Positions 33,802-43,349 of a stretch of DNA of 64,000 nucleotides are shown in pieces. Made by a program: the position numbers and the translations under genes. Below the pieces are notes generated by a model, which did no database searches, was not told the DNA's origin, and worked only from the letters and a program-made list of their open reading frames with translations. Every line of letters starts with the position of its first letter. The stretch's first letter is position 1. Source of the DNA: Defluviitalea phaphyphila (GTDB lineage Bacteria > Bacillota > Clostridia > Lachnospirales > Defluviitaleaceae); assembly GCF_001466305.1 (NCBI RefSeq), contig NZ_JWID01000003.1, forward strand, positions 126,186-190,185, in the 5' to 3' direction.

Positions 33802-34599
33802 TTAATTACCTATTCCAAATAATTTTTTTATTTTAGCCATAAAACCATCATTTGTATCTAAGTTTAAAAGTGGAACTTCTTTTCCAGTAATTCTATCCAC
33901 AATATTCCTAAAAGCTTGTCCTGCCAAAGAAGAAGCGTCTACTACAGCAGGTTCTCCCTTATTAGTAGAGATAACAATATTTTCATCATCAGGAACAACT
34001 CCCAATAAATCAATAGCTAAAATATCTACAACATCTTCCATGGCCATCATATCCCCTCTCTTCACCATATTCATACGAATACGATTTAAAATTAAGTTGG
34101 GATTTCTCAGTTCACTTGCTTCTAATAGACCTATAATTCTATCTGCATCGCGAACTGCAGATACTTCTGGAGTTGTAACTACAATAGCTTTATCTGCACC
34201 AGCAATTGCATTTTTAAATCCCTGTTCAATTCCTGCAGGGCAATCAATAATTACATAATCAAATTCTTCTCGTAATTGATCACATAATTTTTGCATTTGC
34301 TCAGGACTAACAGCATTTTTATCTCTTGTTTGCGCAGCTGGCAGCAAACATAAATTAGGATATCTTTTATCTTTTATTAAAGCTTGTTTAATTCTACAAT
34401 GGCCTTCTACCACATCAACTAAATCATAAACTATCCGATTTTCTAACCCCATAACAACATCTAAATTTCTAAGACCTATATCTGCGTCAACTAATGCTAC
34501 TTTCTTTCCTATCAATGCAAGACCTGTTCCTATATTAGCTGTTGTAGTAGTTTTGCCAACGCCTCCTTTACCAGACGTTACTACAATAACCTCACTCAT
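33802..34599 (-). CDS. minD: Septum site-determining ATPase MinD
   Basis: 265 residues. Deviant Walker A GKGGVGKTT, switch regions, and a C-terminal amphipathic membrane-targeting helix (AKIKKLFGIG). ATP-bound dimers recruit MinC to the membrane. AGGGGGAA precedes the ATG. An intergenic stretch of 124 bases separates it from minC. Confidence 0.96.
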   Translation of the reverse strand: MSEVIVVTSGKGGVGKTTTTANIGTGLALIGKKVALVDADIGLRNLDVVMGLENRIVYDLVDVVEGHCRIKQALIKDKRYPNLCLLPAAQTRDKNAVSPEQMQKLCDQLREEFDYVIIDCPAGIEQGFKNAIAGADKAIVVTTPEVSAVRDADRIIGLLEASELRNPNLILNRIRMNMVKRGDMMAMEDVVDILAIDLLGVVPDDENIVISTNKGEPAVVDASSLAGQAFRNIVDRITGKEVPLLNLDTNDGFMAKIKKLFGIGN

Positions 34600-34723
34600 T
34601 AAATTTCCCCCTTGTTAGCAAAACATAATCTCTATATAATCTATATATATAATATTCTAACAGAAATATTAAAAAAATGCATCATTTTTATTTTTACAAA
34701 ATTCATCAATATCCATGAAAATA

Positions 34724-35386
34724 CTACAAATTTCCTAGTGTTTTGTAATCTATTGGTTCAATGTATATATTCCCATTATGTAAATAAGCTATTTGTGGAA
34801 CTGCTTTTGAATTATCAATAATATCTTTATTATCAGGAGCTCGTGCTATTATACTTCCAATACGAAGCTGCATGGGTTTCATATTTAAAGCAGCAACAAA
34901 AGCTTTTTCATCCCCGATACTTCCCGCATGAACAATACCTTTTAATGCTCCAAGTATAATAATATTACCACCCGCTATAATTTCTCCTCCTGGATTTACA
35001 TCTCCAATTATTACTATACTTTCTTCAGTTTTAATACATTGTCCTGAACGAATTGTTCCTTTATAATATTTAGTTTTATCTACTCGAAATTTACTATTAA
35101 CAGAAATATTTTCTGTGTCATTAATACTATCTTCTTCATCATAAATATAACTTATATTAAGTTCTGTTTGCTCTGAAATAATTTTTAGTAATTCGTATTG
35201 TTCTTCTTCATTTAAAGTTCTTCCTTTAAAAGTAAGACTGACTTTAGCTCCTTTAAAAAAAGCTTTAGCATCTTTTGTCTTTTTCTTCAAATATTTTTTT
35301 AAAGTATCAAAATCTATCTCTGAATTTAATAAAACTACTAATCCGTTTTTCGTGCCTTTAAACATTACACAATTTTCATCATTCAT
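34724..35386 (-). CDS. minC: Septum site-determining protein MinC
   Basis: 220 residues: N-terminal FtsZ-inhibiting domain and C-terminal beta-helix with the MinC signature (RSGQ, DVNPGGEI, GALKGIVHAG). It blocks Z-ring formation near poles. The RBS lies in a run of eight G (35391-35398, shown as C on the plus strand). Confidence 0.94.
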   Translation of the reverse strand: MNDENCVMFKGTKNGLVVLLNSEIDFDTLKKYLKKKTKDAKAFFKGAKVSLTFKGRTLNEEEQYELLKIISEQTELNISYIYDEEDSINDTENISVNSKFRVDKTKYYKGTIRSGQCIKTEESIVIIGDVNPGGEIIAGGNIIILGALKGIVHAGSIGDEKAFVAALNMKPMQLRIGSIIARAPDNKDIIDNSKAVPQIAYLHNGNIYIEPIDYKTLGNL

Positions 35387-35427
35387 ATTTCCCCCCCCTT
35401 ATTATATAAAACTTACAATTAATAATT

Positions 35428-35946
35428 TCATAATTTAAATAATTTTTTATATTTTTGTTCTCTTAATTCTAATTTTTTATTTAAATAATAAATCCCTTGA
35501 TATACTAATATAGAAATCACTCCTGTATATACTGCTTCTGGAATAATAATATTATTCAAAAAAAACTTAAAATCTACCTTACCTCTTACTAGATAACTAA
35601 ATATATATATATTTAAATCATAAAAAATTGTACTAACTACTGTCAATATAATAGGGAGTAAAAAATTTTCTCTATAAAATTTTTTATTTAATTTTCCACA
35701 AAAATATCCTATATACATACAAAGTAATGTATTAAATCCTAATGCCATCCCAAAATAAATATCTTGTATAAGTCCTGCAAAAAATCCTACAATTCCTCCT
35801 TCTTTTTCTCCTCTTAAAAGTGCAAAAGAAATGATAATTGTTATAAAAATATTAGGAATAGTTCCTCTTATTCTAATGTGTTGAAAATAAGTAGATTGAA
35901 GAACATTTGTTATTGTTAAAATTAAAGCTATACAAAATGCTCTCAC
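35428..35946 (-). CDS. mreD: Rod shape-determining protein MreD
   Basis: 172 residues with about five hydrophobic segments, matching MreD in length and in the motif GFFAGLIQDIYFG. GTG start at 35944-35946 with AGGAG eight bases upstream. Works with MreC in the elongasome. Confidence 0.88.
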   Translation of the reverse strand: MRAFCIALILTITNVLQSTYFQHIRIRGTIPNIFITIIISFALLRGEKEGGIVGFFAGLIQDIYFGMALGFNTLLCMYIGYFCGKLNKKFYRENFLLPIILTVVSTIFYDLNIYIFSYLVRGKVDFKFFLNNIIIPEAVYTGVISILVYQGIYYLNKKLELREQKYKKLFKL

Positions 35947-35963
35947 ATATATTACTCCTTTTA

Positions 35964-36809
35964 TTATTCATCTTTTTTATTCCATTTTTTATTTATTACT
36001 AATACTTCTTCTAAATGTTTAAAATCAACTACTGGCTCAATTATTGCATATTTGGTTAATCCATGACTTTCTGTTTCTATTTCTTTAACAGTTCCAATCA
36101 TAATTCCTGGAGGGTATATATCACTTAAATTAGATGTAACTATTTCATCATCTTTAATAATATCTGCTTCTACATCTATATATTCCATTTTACATAATCC
36201 ACTATCCATTAATTTTATATCTCCTTTTGTAACACCTAAATCACCTGTTCTTAAAACTTTTGAACTAACTGCATTTCTATCATCAATTATAGACAATACT
36301 TTTGAATAATTAGGAGCAGTTTCTATAATATGGCCTACTAATCCATTTCCTGAAATTACAACCATATCTACATCTAAACCGTCATTTGTTCCTTTATCTA
36401 TTAAAAATACATTATACCAGTTACCTGGATCTTTTCCTATAATTTCAGCTCCTATTTTAGGATAATCAGCATACTTTTTATCTAATTCCAGAAGGCTTCT
36501 TAATCTCTCATTTTCTTCTTTATATTGCTGTAATATTTTATTTTCATAAGTCAATTCATCAACTTTTTTTATAAGTTCTTGATTTTGTTTTTCTAAATTT
36601 TTTATATTTTTAATAAACTCTATTTGATTAGATGTCCATTCTCCTATCTCACTAACTCCTTTTTGAATAGGAATAATTATATATCCTAATCCTTTTTCAA
36701 TAAAAGAAAGATTATTTCTTTTATTAAACGTAAGGATAATTGTAATAATTAATATTATAGTTACAAAAATTATAATTTGTTTGTTTGAAATCTTAGATAG
36801 CCACTTCAA
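35964..36809 (-). CDS. mreC: Rod shape-determining protein MreC
   Basis: 281 residues: one N-terminal membrane helix, coiled coil (about 55-95) and periplasmic-type beta-barrel domains with GNWYNVFLIDKG and NGLVGHI. I place the start at TTG 36807-36809, eight bases after GGAGGAG (36818-36824). A longer open frame reaching 36917 would overlap the end of mreB and lacks an RBS. MreC links MreB filaments to wall synthases. Confidence 0.93.
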   Translation of the reverse strand: MKWLSKISNKQIIIFVTIILIITIILTFNKRNNLSFIEKGLGYIIIPIQKGVSEIGEWTSNQIEFIKNIKNLEKQNQELIKKVDELTYENKILQQYKEENERLRSLLELDKKYADYPKIGAEIIGKDPGNWYNVFLIDKGTNDGLDVDMVVISGNGLVGHIIETAPNYSKVLSIIDDRNAVSSKVLRTGDLGVTKGDIKLMDSGLCKMEYIDVEADIIKDDEIVTSNLSDIYPPGIMIGTVKEIETESHGLTKYAIIEPVVDFKHLEEVLVINKKWNKKDE

Positions 36810-36835
36810 AAAAAATTCTCCTCCTTTTAGATTTA

Positions 36836-37855
36836 TTATAATCTTTTTGGAGATATTAATACATTTTTTAATGTATCGAGATGTTCTAACGCAAGACCTG
36901 TACCTAATGCTACACAATTTAATGGCTCATCAGCTATATTAACTGGCATACCTGTTTCTTTATTTATTAATTTATCTAAACCAGAAAGTAAAGCCCCTCC
37001 TCCAGTTAACATAATCCCTGATTCCATAATATCTGCCGCTAATTCAGGAGGAGTTTTTTCTAAAGTATATTTTATTGCATCTATAATAGCATTAACAGGT
37101 TCTTTAATAGCTTCCATAATTTCAGTAGATGTAATATTCATGGTTTTAGGTAACCCTGTTACCAAATCTCTTCCTCTAATTTCTTTACTTTCTTCACTTT
37201 CTTTTGGAAATGCAGACCCTATAGTCATTTTTATTTCTTCTGCTGTTCTTTCCCCAATCATAAGATTATATTCTTTTTTAATGTAATTTACAATATATTC
37301 ATCTAACTCATCTCCTGCAACTCTTAAAGATTTACTGGTAACAATTCCTCCTAAAGAAATCACGGCTACTTCACTAGTTCCACCACCAATATCAACTACC
37401 ATATTCCCTGTTGGTTCTTCTACTGGAAGTCCTGCTCCAATTGCAGCCGCCATAGGTTCTTCTATTAAATGAGCTTCCCTCGCTCCAGCATTTTTTGTAG
37501 CTTCATATACTGCTCTCATTTCCACTGCAGTTACCCCTGAAGGAACACAAACAATAACTCTTGGCTTTGACCCAAATACTCCTTTTTTATATGCTTTTTT
37601 AATAAAATATTTAAGCATTGCTTCAGTAGTTGCAAAATCTGCAATAACTCCGTCTTTTAAAGGTCTAGTAGCTATAATATTTCCAGGAGTTCTTCCTATC
37701 ATCTGTTTTGCTTCATCCCCTACAGCTAATACTTCTTTACTTATTGTATTTATAGCCACAACCGATGGTTCGTTAACTATAATCCCTTTTCCTTTCATAA
37801 ATACTAATGTATTTGCTGTTCCTAAATCTATTCCCATGTCTTTTGAAAAAAACAT
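36836..37855 (-). CDS. mreB: Actin-like rod shape protein MreB
   Basis: 339 residues of the actin fold. DLGTANTLV is phosphate 1, [13 protein letters not shown] phosphate 2 and [10 protein letters not shown] the adenosine motif. It forms membrane filaments that guide elongation. First gene of mreB-mreC-mreD-minC-minD-minE-rodA-mgsA. Confidence 0.97.
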   Translation of the reverse strand: MFFSKDMGIDLGTANTLVFMKGKGIIVNEPSVVAINTISKEVLAVGDEAKQMIGRTPGNIIATRPLKDGVIADFATTEAMLKYFIKKAYKKGVFGSKPRVIVCVPSGVTAVEMRAVYEATKNAGAREAHLIEEPMAAAIGAGLPVEEPTGNMVVDIGGGTSEVAVISLGGIVTSKSLRVAGDELDEYIVNYIKKEYNLMIGERTAEEIKMTIGSAFPKESEESKEIRGRDLVTGLPKTMNITSTEIMEAIKEPVNAIIDAIKYTLEKTPPELAADIMESGIMLTGGGALLSGLDKLINKETGMPVNIADEPLNCVALGTGLALEHLDTLKNVLISPKRL

Positions 37856-37957
37856 TCCTTTTCCTCCTAGTTTTTAATTTAAAATAATTCAATTTATTAT
37901 TTTTTATATTCTTTTTTTATTATTTATTATAGACCATATTTTTAAAATCCATCAAAT

Positions 37958-37986
37958 ATAATACATTTATTTTATATAATTTTCAA
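37958..37986 (-). promoter_or_regulatory. Promoter of the mreB operon
   Basis: Minus strand -35 TTGAAA (37981-37986), 17-bp spacer and -10 TATTAT (37958-37963), about 100 bases before mreB. Confidence 0.5.
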
Positions 37987-38066
37987 TCATATTTAATATA
38001 CTTATTATATACTAGTAACATCATACTCTTTTTTACTATTTTTTTCAACAAAAATAACAATAAAAA

Positions 38067-38084
38067 AGAGTCTATTAAGACTCT
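38067..38084 (-). terminator. Terminator after radC
   Basis: An AGAGTCT/AGACTCT stem with ATTA loop, then U6 on the minus strand; the radC stop codon lies in the stem. Confidence 0.8.
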
Positions 38085-38775
38085 ATATTATCCCTTTTTC
38101 TTTTAAACTTATATATATCCCATCTCCTATAATAATATGATCTAATATGTTAATTCCAAGTAATTCTCCTCCATCAACTATTCTTTTAGTTACTTGAATA
38201 TCTTCTTTACTAGGATTAGGATCTCCACTGGGATGATTATGAATCATAATAATACTAGTGGCACTTTTTTTAATAGCATATTTAAATATTTCTCTTGGAT
38301 GAACAATGGATGAATTTATACTTCCTTTTGTAATATTCTTGTCTCCTATAATTTGATTTTTAGTATTAAGAATTACTATTTTAAAATATTCTTGTTTTAA
38401 ATATCTCATTTCTTCCATATAAATTGAGGCTATGCTTTTAGGAGAATTAATTTTATATTTTAACATACCCTGTCGTTTAGAAATCCTTTTAGATAATTCT
38501 AATACAGCCTTTATTTGAAGAGCTTTTACTTTTCCTATCCCATTTATATTCATTAATTCTTCTATGGAATATTGATAAAGACCATAAAGTCCTTCTTGTT
38601 TTTCTAAAGCTAAAAGTTTTTGAGCCAATTCTACTGCTCGTATATTTTTAGAACCAGTTCTAAATATAATAGCTAATAGTTCTGCATCAGATAATACTTC
38701 TGAGCCATAATACTCAAGTTTTTCATAAGGTCTTTCAAATTCTGGTAAATCCTTCATAGACATATGTAACCCCAT
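38083..38775 (-). CDS. radC: RadC family JAB/MPN metalloprotein
   Basis: 230 residues: N-terminal helix-hairpin-helix (GIGKVKALQIKA) and C-terminal JAMM domain with HNHPSGDPNPSKED as the zinc-binding set. AGGAGG lies six bases before the ATG. The name comes from an old genetic assignment; biochemical function is unsettled. It is in the maf-radC pair typical of Firmicutes, upstream of mreB. Confidence 0.93.
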   Translation of the reverse strand: MGLHMSMKDLPEFERPYEKLEYYGSEVLSDAELLAIIFRTGSKNIRAVELAQKLLALEKQEGLYGLYQYSIEELMNINGIGKVKALQIKAVLELSKRISKRQGMLKYKINSPKSIASIYMEEMRYLKQEYFKIVILNTKNQIIGDKNITKGSINSSIVHPREIFKYAIKKSATSIIMIHNHPSGDPNPSKEDIQVTKRIVDGGELLGINILDHIIIGDGIYISLKEKGII

Positions 38776-38785
38776 TATTTTCCTC

Positions 38786-39385
38786 CTAAAGTTTGAAAAT
38801 ATAATCCTTAAAAATATTAATACCTATTTCTTCTAATAATTTAGAAAGTAAATTTAATGGAAGTCCTACTACATTATTATAATCACCATGTATTTTATCA
38901 ATTAAAACTGCTCCTTTTCCTTGTATTCCATAAGCTCCAGCTTTATCCATAGGCTCATTAGTTTCTATATAAGAGTTTATAAGATCAGATGATAATTCTC
39001 TCATATATACTTCTGTTTTTTCTACTCCAGTTTTTATTAATTTATCTTTAGTTCTTATTATAGTAATCCCTGTATATACTTCATGAATATTCCCTTGAAG
39101 CATAGATAACATACAAAAAGCTTCTTTTTTATCTTTAGGTTTTCCAAGAATTTTCCCTTTATATACTACTACCGTATCTGCACCGATTACTATAAAATCT
39201 CCCTTTAAATTATTTGATACATTTTCCGCCTTTTGTTTTGATAAACTTTTTACCAATTCACTAGGCGAAATATTAGAATTAATAATTTCCTCTACATTAC
39301 TAATTATAATATTAAAAGGAATTCCTATTTGCTCTAAAAGCATTTTTCTTCGAGGAGAAGAGGATGCTAAAATTATTTTATCCAT
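38786..39385 (-). CDS. maf: Maf-like nucleoside triphosphate pyrophosphatase
   Basis: 199 residues with the ASSSPRR N-terminal motif, GADTVV and KAGAYGIQGKGA of the Maf/YhdE family, which hydrolyse dTTP/UTP and modified nucleotides. AGGAGG before the ATG. Usual neighbour of radC and mreB. Confidence 0.93.
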   Translation of the reverse strand: MDKIILASSSPRRKMLLEQIGIPFNIIISNVEEIINSNISPSELVKSLSKQKAENVSNNLKGDFIVIGADTVVVYKGKILGKPKDKKEAFCMLSMLQGNIHEVYTGITIIRTKDKLIKTGVEKTEVYMRELSSDLINSYIETNEPMDKAGAYGIQGKGAVLIDKIHGDYNNVVGLPLNLLSKLLEEIGINIFKDYIFKL

Positions 39386-39407
39386 TTACATACCTCCTAG
39401 AATTATT

Positions 39408-39677
39408 TTACAATTTCCTATATATAAGTATAGCCGCTATAATTCCTAATATACTTGCTATTGTAAATTCTATTGTAATACTAAATTGGATATATAATAT
39501 ATCTAAATCTAATGTTAAAGGATTCTTTAATCCAAATTCTTTACCATAGTTAATCCACTGCATATAGGGTACTTGCCCAAGATAATGACCTATGAAACCT
39601 CCAAGTACTATACCTCCTAACAAAAGTAAAAAAAGTGCCCAACTATTTTTATCTTTTCCTCCATACAAATTTATCAT
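39408..39677 (-). CDS. DUF4321 family membrane protein
   Basis: 89 residues with two hydrophobic segments; the first has LLLLGGIVLGGFIGHYLG. It matches the small DUF4321 proteins that sit before maf in clostridial genomes. Function unknown. The ATG at 39675-39677 touches an AAAGG; a TTG three codons later (39666-39668) would be better spaced and may be the true start. Confidence 0.75.
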   Translation of the reverse strand: MINLYGGKDKNSWALFLLLLGGIVLGGFIGHYLGQVPYMQWINYGKEFGLKNPLTLDLDILYIQFSITIEFTIASILGIIAAILIYRKL

Positions 39678-39733
39678 CCTTTCATAATATGCTTTTTATA
39701 TTTTAACATATTTATAGAAAAAACGGTTATAAA

Positions 39734-39768
39734 AAAAGAATGTACTAATTTTAAAAGTACATTCTTTT
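39734..39768 (-). terminator. Terminator of the rnf operon
   Basis: A 13-bp stem around AAAGAATGTACT/AGTACATTCTTT followed by U7 on the minus strand. Confidence 0.85.
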
Positions 39769-39789
39769 ATAAAATATTTTAACCATATA

Positions 39790-40617
39790 TTAAGCACTTA
39801 TATTATCATCTTTTGATAATAATTGTCCTTGTATAGCTTTTGTAGGACATTTTTTTACACATGCCATACATTGTGTACATTTATCATATTTAATATGAGC
39901 AAGATTATTATTAAAATCAATCGCATCATATTCACAAGCCTTTACACACATTCTGCAACCAATACAGCCTACAGAACAACTTTGCTTTACATCTTTCCCT
40001 TTATCTTGAGAATTACATAAAACCCTTACCCTATTTTTTATAGGTACCAACTCTATAACAGCTTTAGGACACGCATCTACACAATTCCCACAAGCAGTAC
40101 ACTTATCTTCATTAATAACTGCTATTCCATTTTCAATTTCAATTGCTCCAAAAGGACATACCTTTTTACAAGTTCCAAGTCCAAGACAACCATAACTACA
40201 ACTTTTAGCTCCTCCCCCTGGGATTAAAGCAGCATCTCTACAATCAGTAATTCCATAATACTCATATTTATTTTTGCTATTTTCACATGTTCCATTACAT
40301 TTTACTACTGCAACCTTTTTTTCTCCTTGTTCTACTTTTAGCCCCATAAGAGAAGCTATTTTCTCTATAGACTCAGAATTATTAACAGGACATCCTTCGG
40401 GAGTTACTTTTCCTTCTACTACTGCTTTTGCAAAAGCATCACAACCAGCAAAACCACAACCCCCACAATTTGCTCCTGGAAGTAAATCACGAACTTGTGG
40501 AATTCTTTCATCTACTTCTACTGCAAATTTTTTTGAAGCATAACCTAAACCAGTTCCAAATAGTAAACCTAATCCACCTATACTAATGACAGGATAAATT
40601 ATACTGGTTATATCCAT
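39790..40617 (-). CDS. rnfB: Rnf complex Fe-S subunit RnfB
   Basis: 275 residues: N-terminal membrane helix, a GANCGGCGFAGC four-Cys cluster motif, and ferredoxin-type CxxCxxCxxxCP motifs (for example CTACGNCVDACP, CIGCRMCVKAC, CTQCMACVKKCP). It is the likely entry point for electrons from ferredoxin. Last gene of rnfCDGEAB, followed by a strong terminator. Confidence 0.96.
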   Translation of the reverse strand: MDITSIIYPVISIGGLGLLFGTGLGYASKKFAVEVDERIPQVRDLLPGANCGGCGFAGCDAFAKAVVEGKVTPEGCPVNNSESIEKIASLMGLKVEQGEKKVAVVKCNGTCENSKNKYEYYGITDCRDAALIPGGGAKSCSYGCLGLGTCKKVCPFGAIEIENGIAVINEDKCTACGNCVDACPKAVIELVPIKNRVRVLCNSQDKGKDVKQSCSVGCIGCRMCVKACEYDAIDFNNNLAHIKYDKCTQCMACVKKCPTKAIQGQLLSKDDNISA

Positions 40618-40634
40618 TTTTATTCACCTCTTTA

Positions 40635-41207
40635 TTATAGTAATCCTTGAAAACCTAAAAATGATATAGACATTAATCCGGCTGTAATTAATGCAATAGG
40701 AAAACCTTGAAATGCATTTAAAATACTATTTTTTTCAATTCTTTCTCTTATTCCTGCAAAAAGTACAATAGCCAAAGTAAATCCAAGAGCTGCTCCAACG
40801 CCATGTACAATACTTTCAATTAAATTGTAACCTTCATTCATATTTAAGACAGCTACTCCTAATACTGCACAATTAGTTGTAATTAATGGAAGATATACTC
40901 CTAACGCTTGATAAAGAGTAGGACTTACTTTTTGAATAAACATTTCTACAAATTGCACTAATGAAGCTATAACTAAAATAAAAGCTATTGTATACAAATA
41001 AGTAATATTATTAGGAACTAATATCCAATTATATGCTATATAAGAAATCATAGAAGCTAATGTCATTACAAATGTTACAGCAACTCCCATTCCAAGAGCT
41101 GTTTCTACTTTTTTAGACACCCCAAGAAATGGACATATACCTAAAAATCTTGATAATACAAAATTATTTACTAAAATAGCACTTAAAAATAAAATAAACA
41201 AATTCAT
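40635..41207 (-). CDS. rnfA: Rnf complex membrane subunit RnfA
   Basis: 190 residues, about six membrane helices, with the conserved [18 protein letters not shown] segment carrying the Cys that helps bind a membrane 2Fe-2S centre with RnfE. I chose ATG 41205-41207 with GGAGGG upstream rather than a start six codons earlier inside rnfE. Confidence 0.95.
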   Translation of the reverse strand: MNLFILFLSAILVNNFVLSRFLGICPFLGVSKKVETALGMGVAVTFVMTLASMISYIAYNWILVPNNITYLYTIAFILVIASLVQFVEMFIQKVSPTLYQALGVYLPLITTNCAVLGVAVLNMNEGYNLIESIVHGVGAALGFTLAIVLFAGIRERIEKNSILNAFQGFPIALITAGLMSISFLGFQGLL

Positions 41208-41208
41208 T

Positions 41209-41823
41209 TTATCCCTCCATATCATTCTTGACAGTTTTATTCTTTATATGATTTAAAATTGCCATAAGTATTCCTAAGGTAAAAAATGCTCCTGGAGCTA
41301 AAATCATAACTAAAGCTGGTTTATATGATGAAGGCATAATTTGAGCTCCAAATATTGTTCCTGCCCCAAGTAATTCTCTAACCATTCCTAAAACTGTCAA
41401 TGCAATAGCAAATCCTAATCCCATGCCTAATCCATCTAAAATAGATGATAAAATATTATTTTTAGATGCATAAGCTTCTGCTCTCGCTAAAATAAGACAA
41501 TTAACAACAATCAAAGGGATAAATAATCCTAATTGAGCATGTAAATCAGGAATAAAAGCTTGTAAAGATAAATCAACCATAGTCACTAAACTAGCAATAA
41601 TAACAATATAAGCAGGAATACGTATTTTAGATGGTATAATTTTTCTTAACAAAGATATAAATAAATTCGAACCAACCAATACTGCTGTAGTTGCTAAACC
41701 CATTCCTAGTCCATTTTTAGCACCTGTAGTAACAGCTAAAGTAGGACACATTCCTATTACTTGAACAAAAATTGGATTTTCTTCTATAATTCCATTTTTT
41801 AATCTTTCTATTAATTTATTCAA
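41209..41823 (-). CDS. rnfE: Rnf complex membrane subunit RnfE
   Basis: About 204 residues, homologous in fold to RnfA, with [17 protein letters not shown] at 41821-41823 is eight bases behind GAGGGG; an upstream GTG in frame (41832) lies in that RBS. Forms the pseudosymmetric membrane core with RnfA. Confidence 0.94.
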   Translation of the reverse strand: MNKLIERLKNGIIEENPIFVQVIGMCPTLAVTTGAKNGLGMGLATTAVLVGSNLFISLLRKIIPSKIRIPAYIVIIASLVTMVDLSLQAFIPDLHAQLGLFIPLIVVNCLILARAEAYASKNNILSSILDGLGMGLGFAIALTVLGMVRELLGAGTIFGAQIMPSSYKPALVMILAPGAFFTLGILMAILNHIKNKTVKNDMEG

Positions 41824-41837
41824 CTTTATCACCCCTC

Positions 41838-42419
41838 TTAATTAAAATCAAATGTTACTTCATCTGCATCTAAAAGATGATTTAAAAGTTCTATCACTTC
41901 ATTAACTCCATCTGTCACAGCTTGGGATGTAATAGTTGCTCCTGTAATAGCTTGTATTTCATTATCTTCAGTTGGAGCTGTCTTAGTTACTACAAGCTGT
42001 CCAGATTTGCCTTCATATTGAGATGAAAAAGAAGGGTTTTCTGCATTAGCTCCTAAACCTGGAGTTTCAGCATGACTTAATATTCTAACTCCTTGTATAA
42101 CACCATCTTTAGAAATACCAACCATCATTTCAACAGCACCACCAAATCCTTTAGGTGATACTTTAACTGCAAATCCTTCTAAATTATCCCCTTTATATCC
42201 TGCATTTACTTCTAAAATTGTTGAATCTTCTGGTAAATCAACATCTATACTTTGAAATGTATCTGCTTGTGGTAAAGTTTGATTCATAGCTTCTTTTTTA
42301 GCTAATTGCACTTGTTCTTCTATAGGTCCTTTAGTAATTTCATAAGTAAACCCAAGAACTGCTGAAGCACAAGCTGTAATGATAAATAATATTAGTCCAA
42401 GTTTAATAATTTCTTTCAT
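41838..42419 (-). CDS. rnfG: Rnf complex flavoprotein RnfG
   Basis: 193 residues: an N-terminal membrane anchor and an FMN-binding domain whose ITGATITS motif holds the Thr for covalent FMN. Two adjacent ATGs are possible; the second (42417-42419) is better spaced from GGAGG. It overlaps the rnfD stop. Confidence 0.94.
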   Translation of the reverse strand: MKEIIKLGLILFIITACASAVLGFTYEITKGPIEEQVQLAKKEAMNQTLPQADTFQSIDVDLPEDSTILEVNAGYKGDNLEGFAVKVSPKGFGGAVEMMVGISKDGVIQGVRILSHAETPGLGANAENPSFSSQYEGKSGQLVVTKTAPTEDNEIQAITGATITSQAVTDGVNEVIELLNHLLDADEVTFDFN

Positions 42420-43336
42420 CATTTCACCTCCCCAAAAATTCGAGGTCTTGTATATCTATCAATAAGTGGAACTGCTAAATTCATAATGAGTATGGAATAA
42501 GATACTCCTTCTGGATATCCTCCATAAAGACGAATTACTGTTGTAATAATTCCACATCCTAATCCCATTATATACTGTCCTACAGGAGTAACAGGAGAAG
42601 ATGAATAATCTGTAGCCATAAAAAATGCTCCTAATATAAGTCCTCCTGCAAAAACTTCGTATAACGCATTAGGATCAAACATTCCATTTCTTCCCAAAAT
42701 AAAGGTAAGCATAAATACTGTTCCAATAAAAGTAGCCGGAATTCTTATAGAAATAACTCTTTTATAAAGTAAATATGCAGCTCCTATTAAAAGAGCAATA
42801 GCAGAAGTTTCTCCTATACATCCTCCAATATTACCTATAATTAAATCAATAAAGGAAGGCAAATTTCCTCCTTCTTTTAAAATACCTAATGGTGTGGCTC
42901 CACTAACTCCATCTATAGTCCAAGTAGTCATTTCCACTGGCCATGAAGCTAAAAGAAATGCTCTAGCAGCTAAAGCTGGATTAATAAAGTTTTGTCCTAG
43001 TCCTCCAAATACTTGTTTTGCAATAATAATAGCAAAAGCTCCTCCTACAATAGGAATCCAAAAAGGAACTGAAGGAGGCAAATTCATTGCAAGAAGTAAT
43101 CCTGTAACTGCTGCACTAAAATCATTAATTGTTATTTTTTGTTTAGTTAATTTTTGCCATAAAGCTTCTGCCCCAACACAAGAAGTAATAGATAAAATAA
43201 TAACAATTAAAGCTTGAAATTTAAAAAACCATATCCCTGCCAATGCTGCAGGAAGTAATGCTATAAAAACATCCCTCATAATACTTTGAATTGATTCTTT
43301 TGAGTGTATATGAGGAGATGAAGATACTGTATACAT
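42419..43336 (-). CDS. rnfD: Rnf complex membrane subunit RnfD
   Basis: 305 residues with about nine to ten membrane segments and GVSGATPLG, the motif with the covalent FMN Thr. Thought to carry electron and ion translocation steps. AGGGGGAT precedes the ATG. Confidence 0.95.
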   Translation of the reverse strand: MYTVSSSPHIHSKESIQSIMRDVFIALLPAALAGIWFFKFQALIVIILSITSCVGAEALWQKLTKQKITINDFSAAVTGLLLAMNLPPSVPFWIPIVGGAFAIIIAKQVFGGLGQNFINPALAARAFLLASWPVEMTTWTIDGVSGATPLGILKEGGNLPSFIDLIIGNIGGCIGETSAIALLIGAAYLLYKRVISIRIPATFIGTVFMLTFILGRNGMFDPNALYEVFAGGLILGAFFMATDYSSSPVTPVGQYIMGLGCGIITTVIRLYGGYPEGVSYSILIMNLAVPLIDRYTRPRIFGEVK

Positions 43337-43349
43337 TATACATCCCCCT

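Noticed and set aside
35391-35398. Run of eight G before minC as a frameshift site
   Set aside because: It is outside the coding region and simply forms the ribosome binding site.
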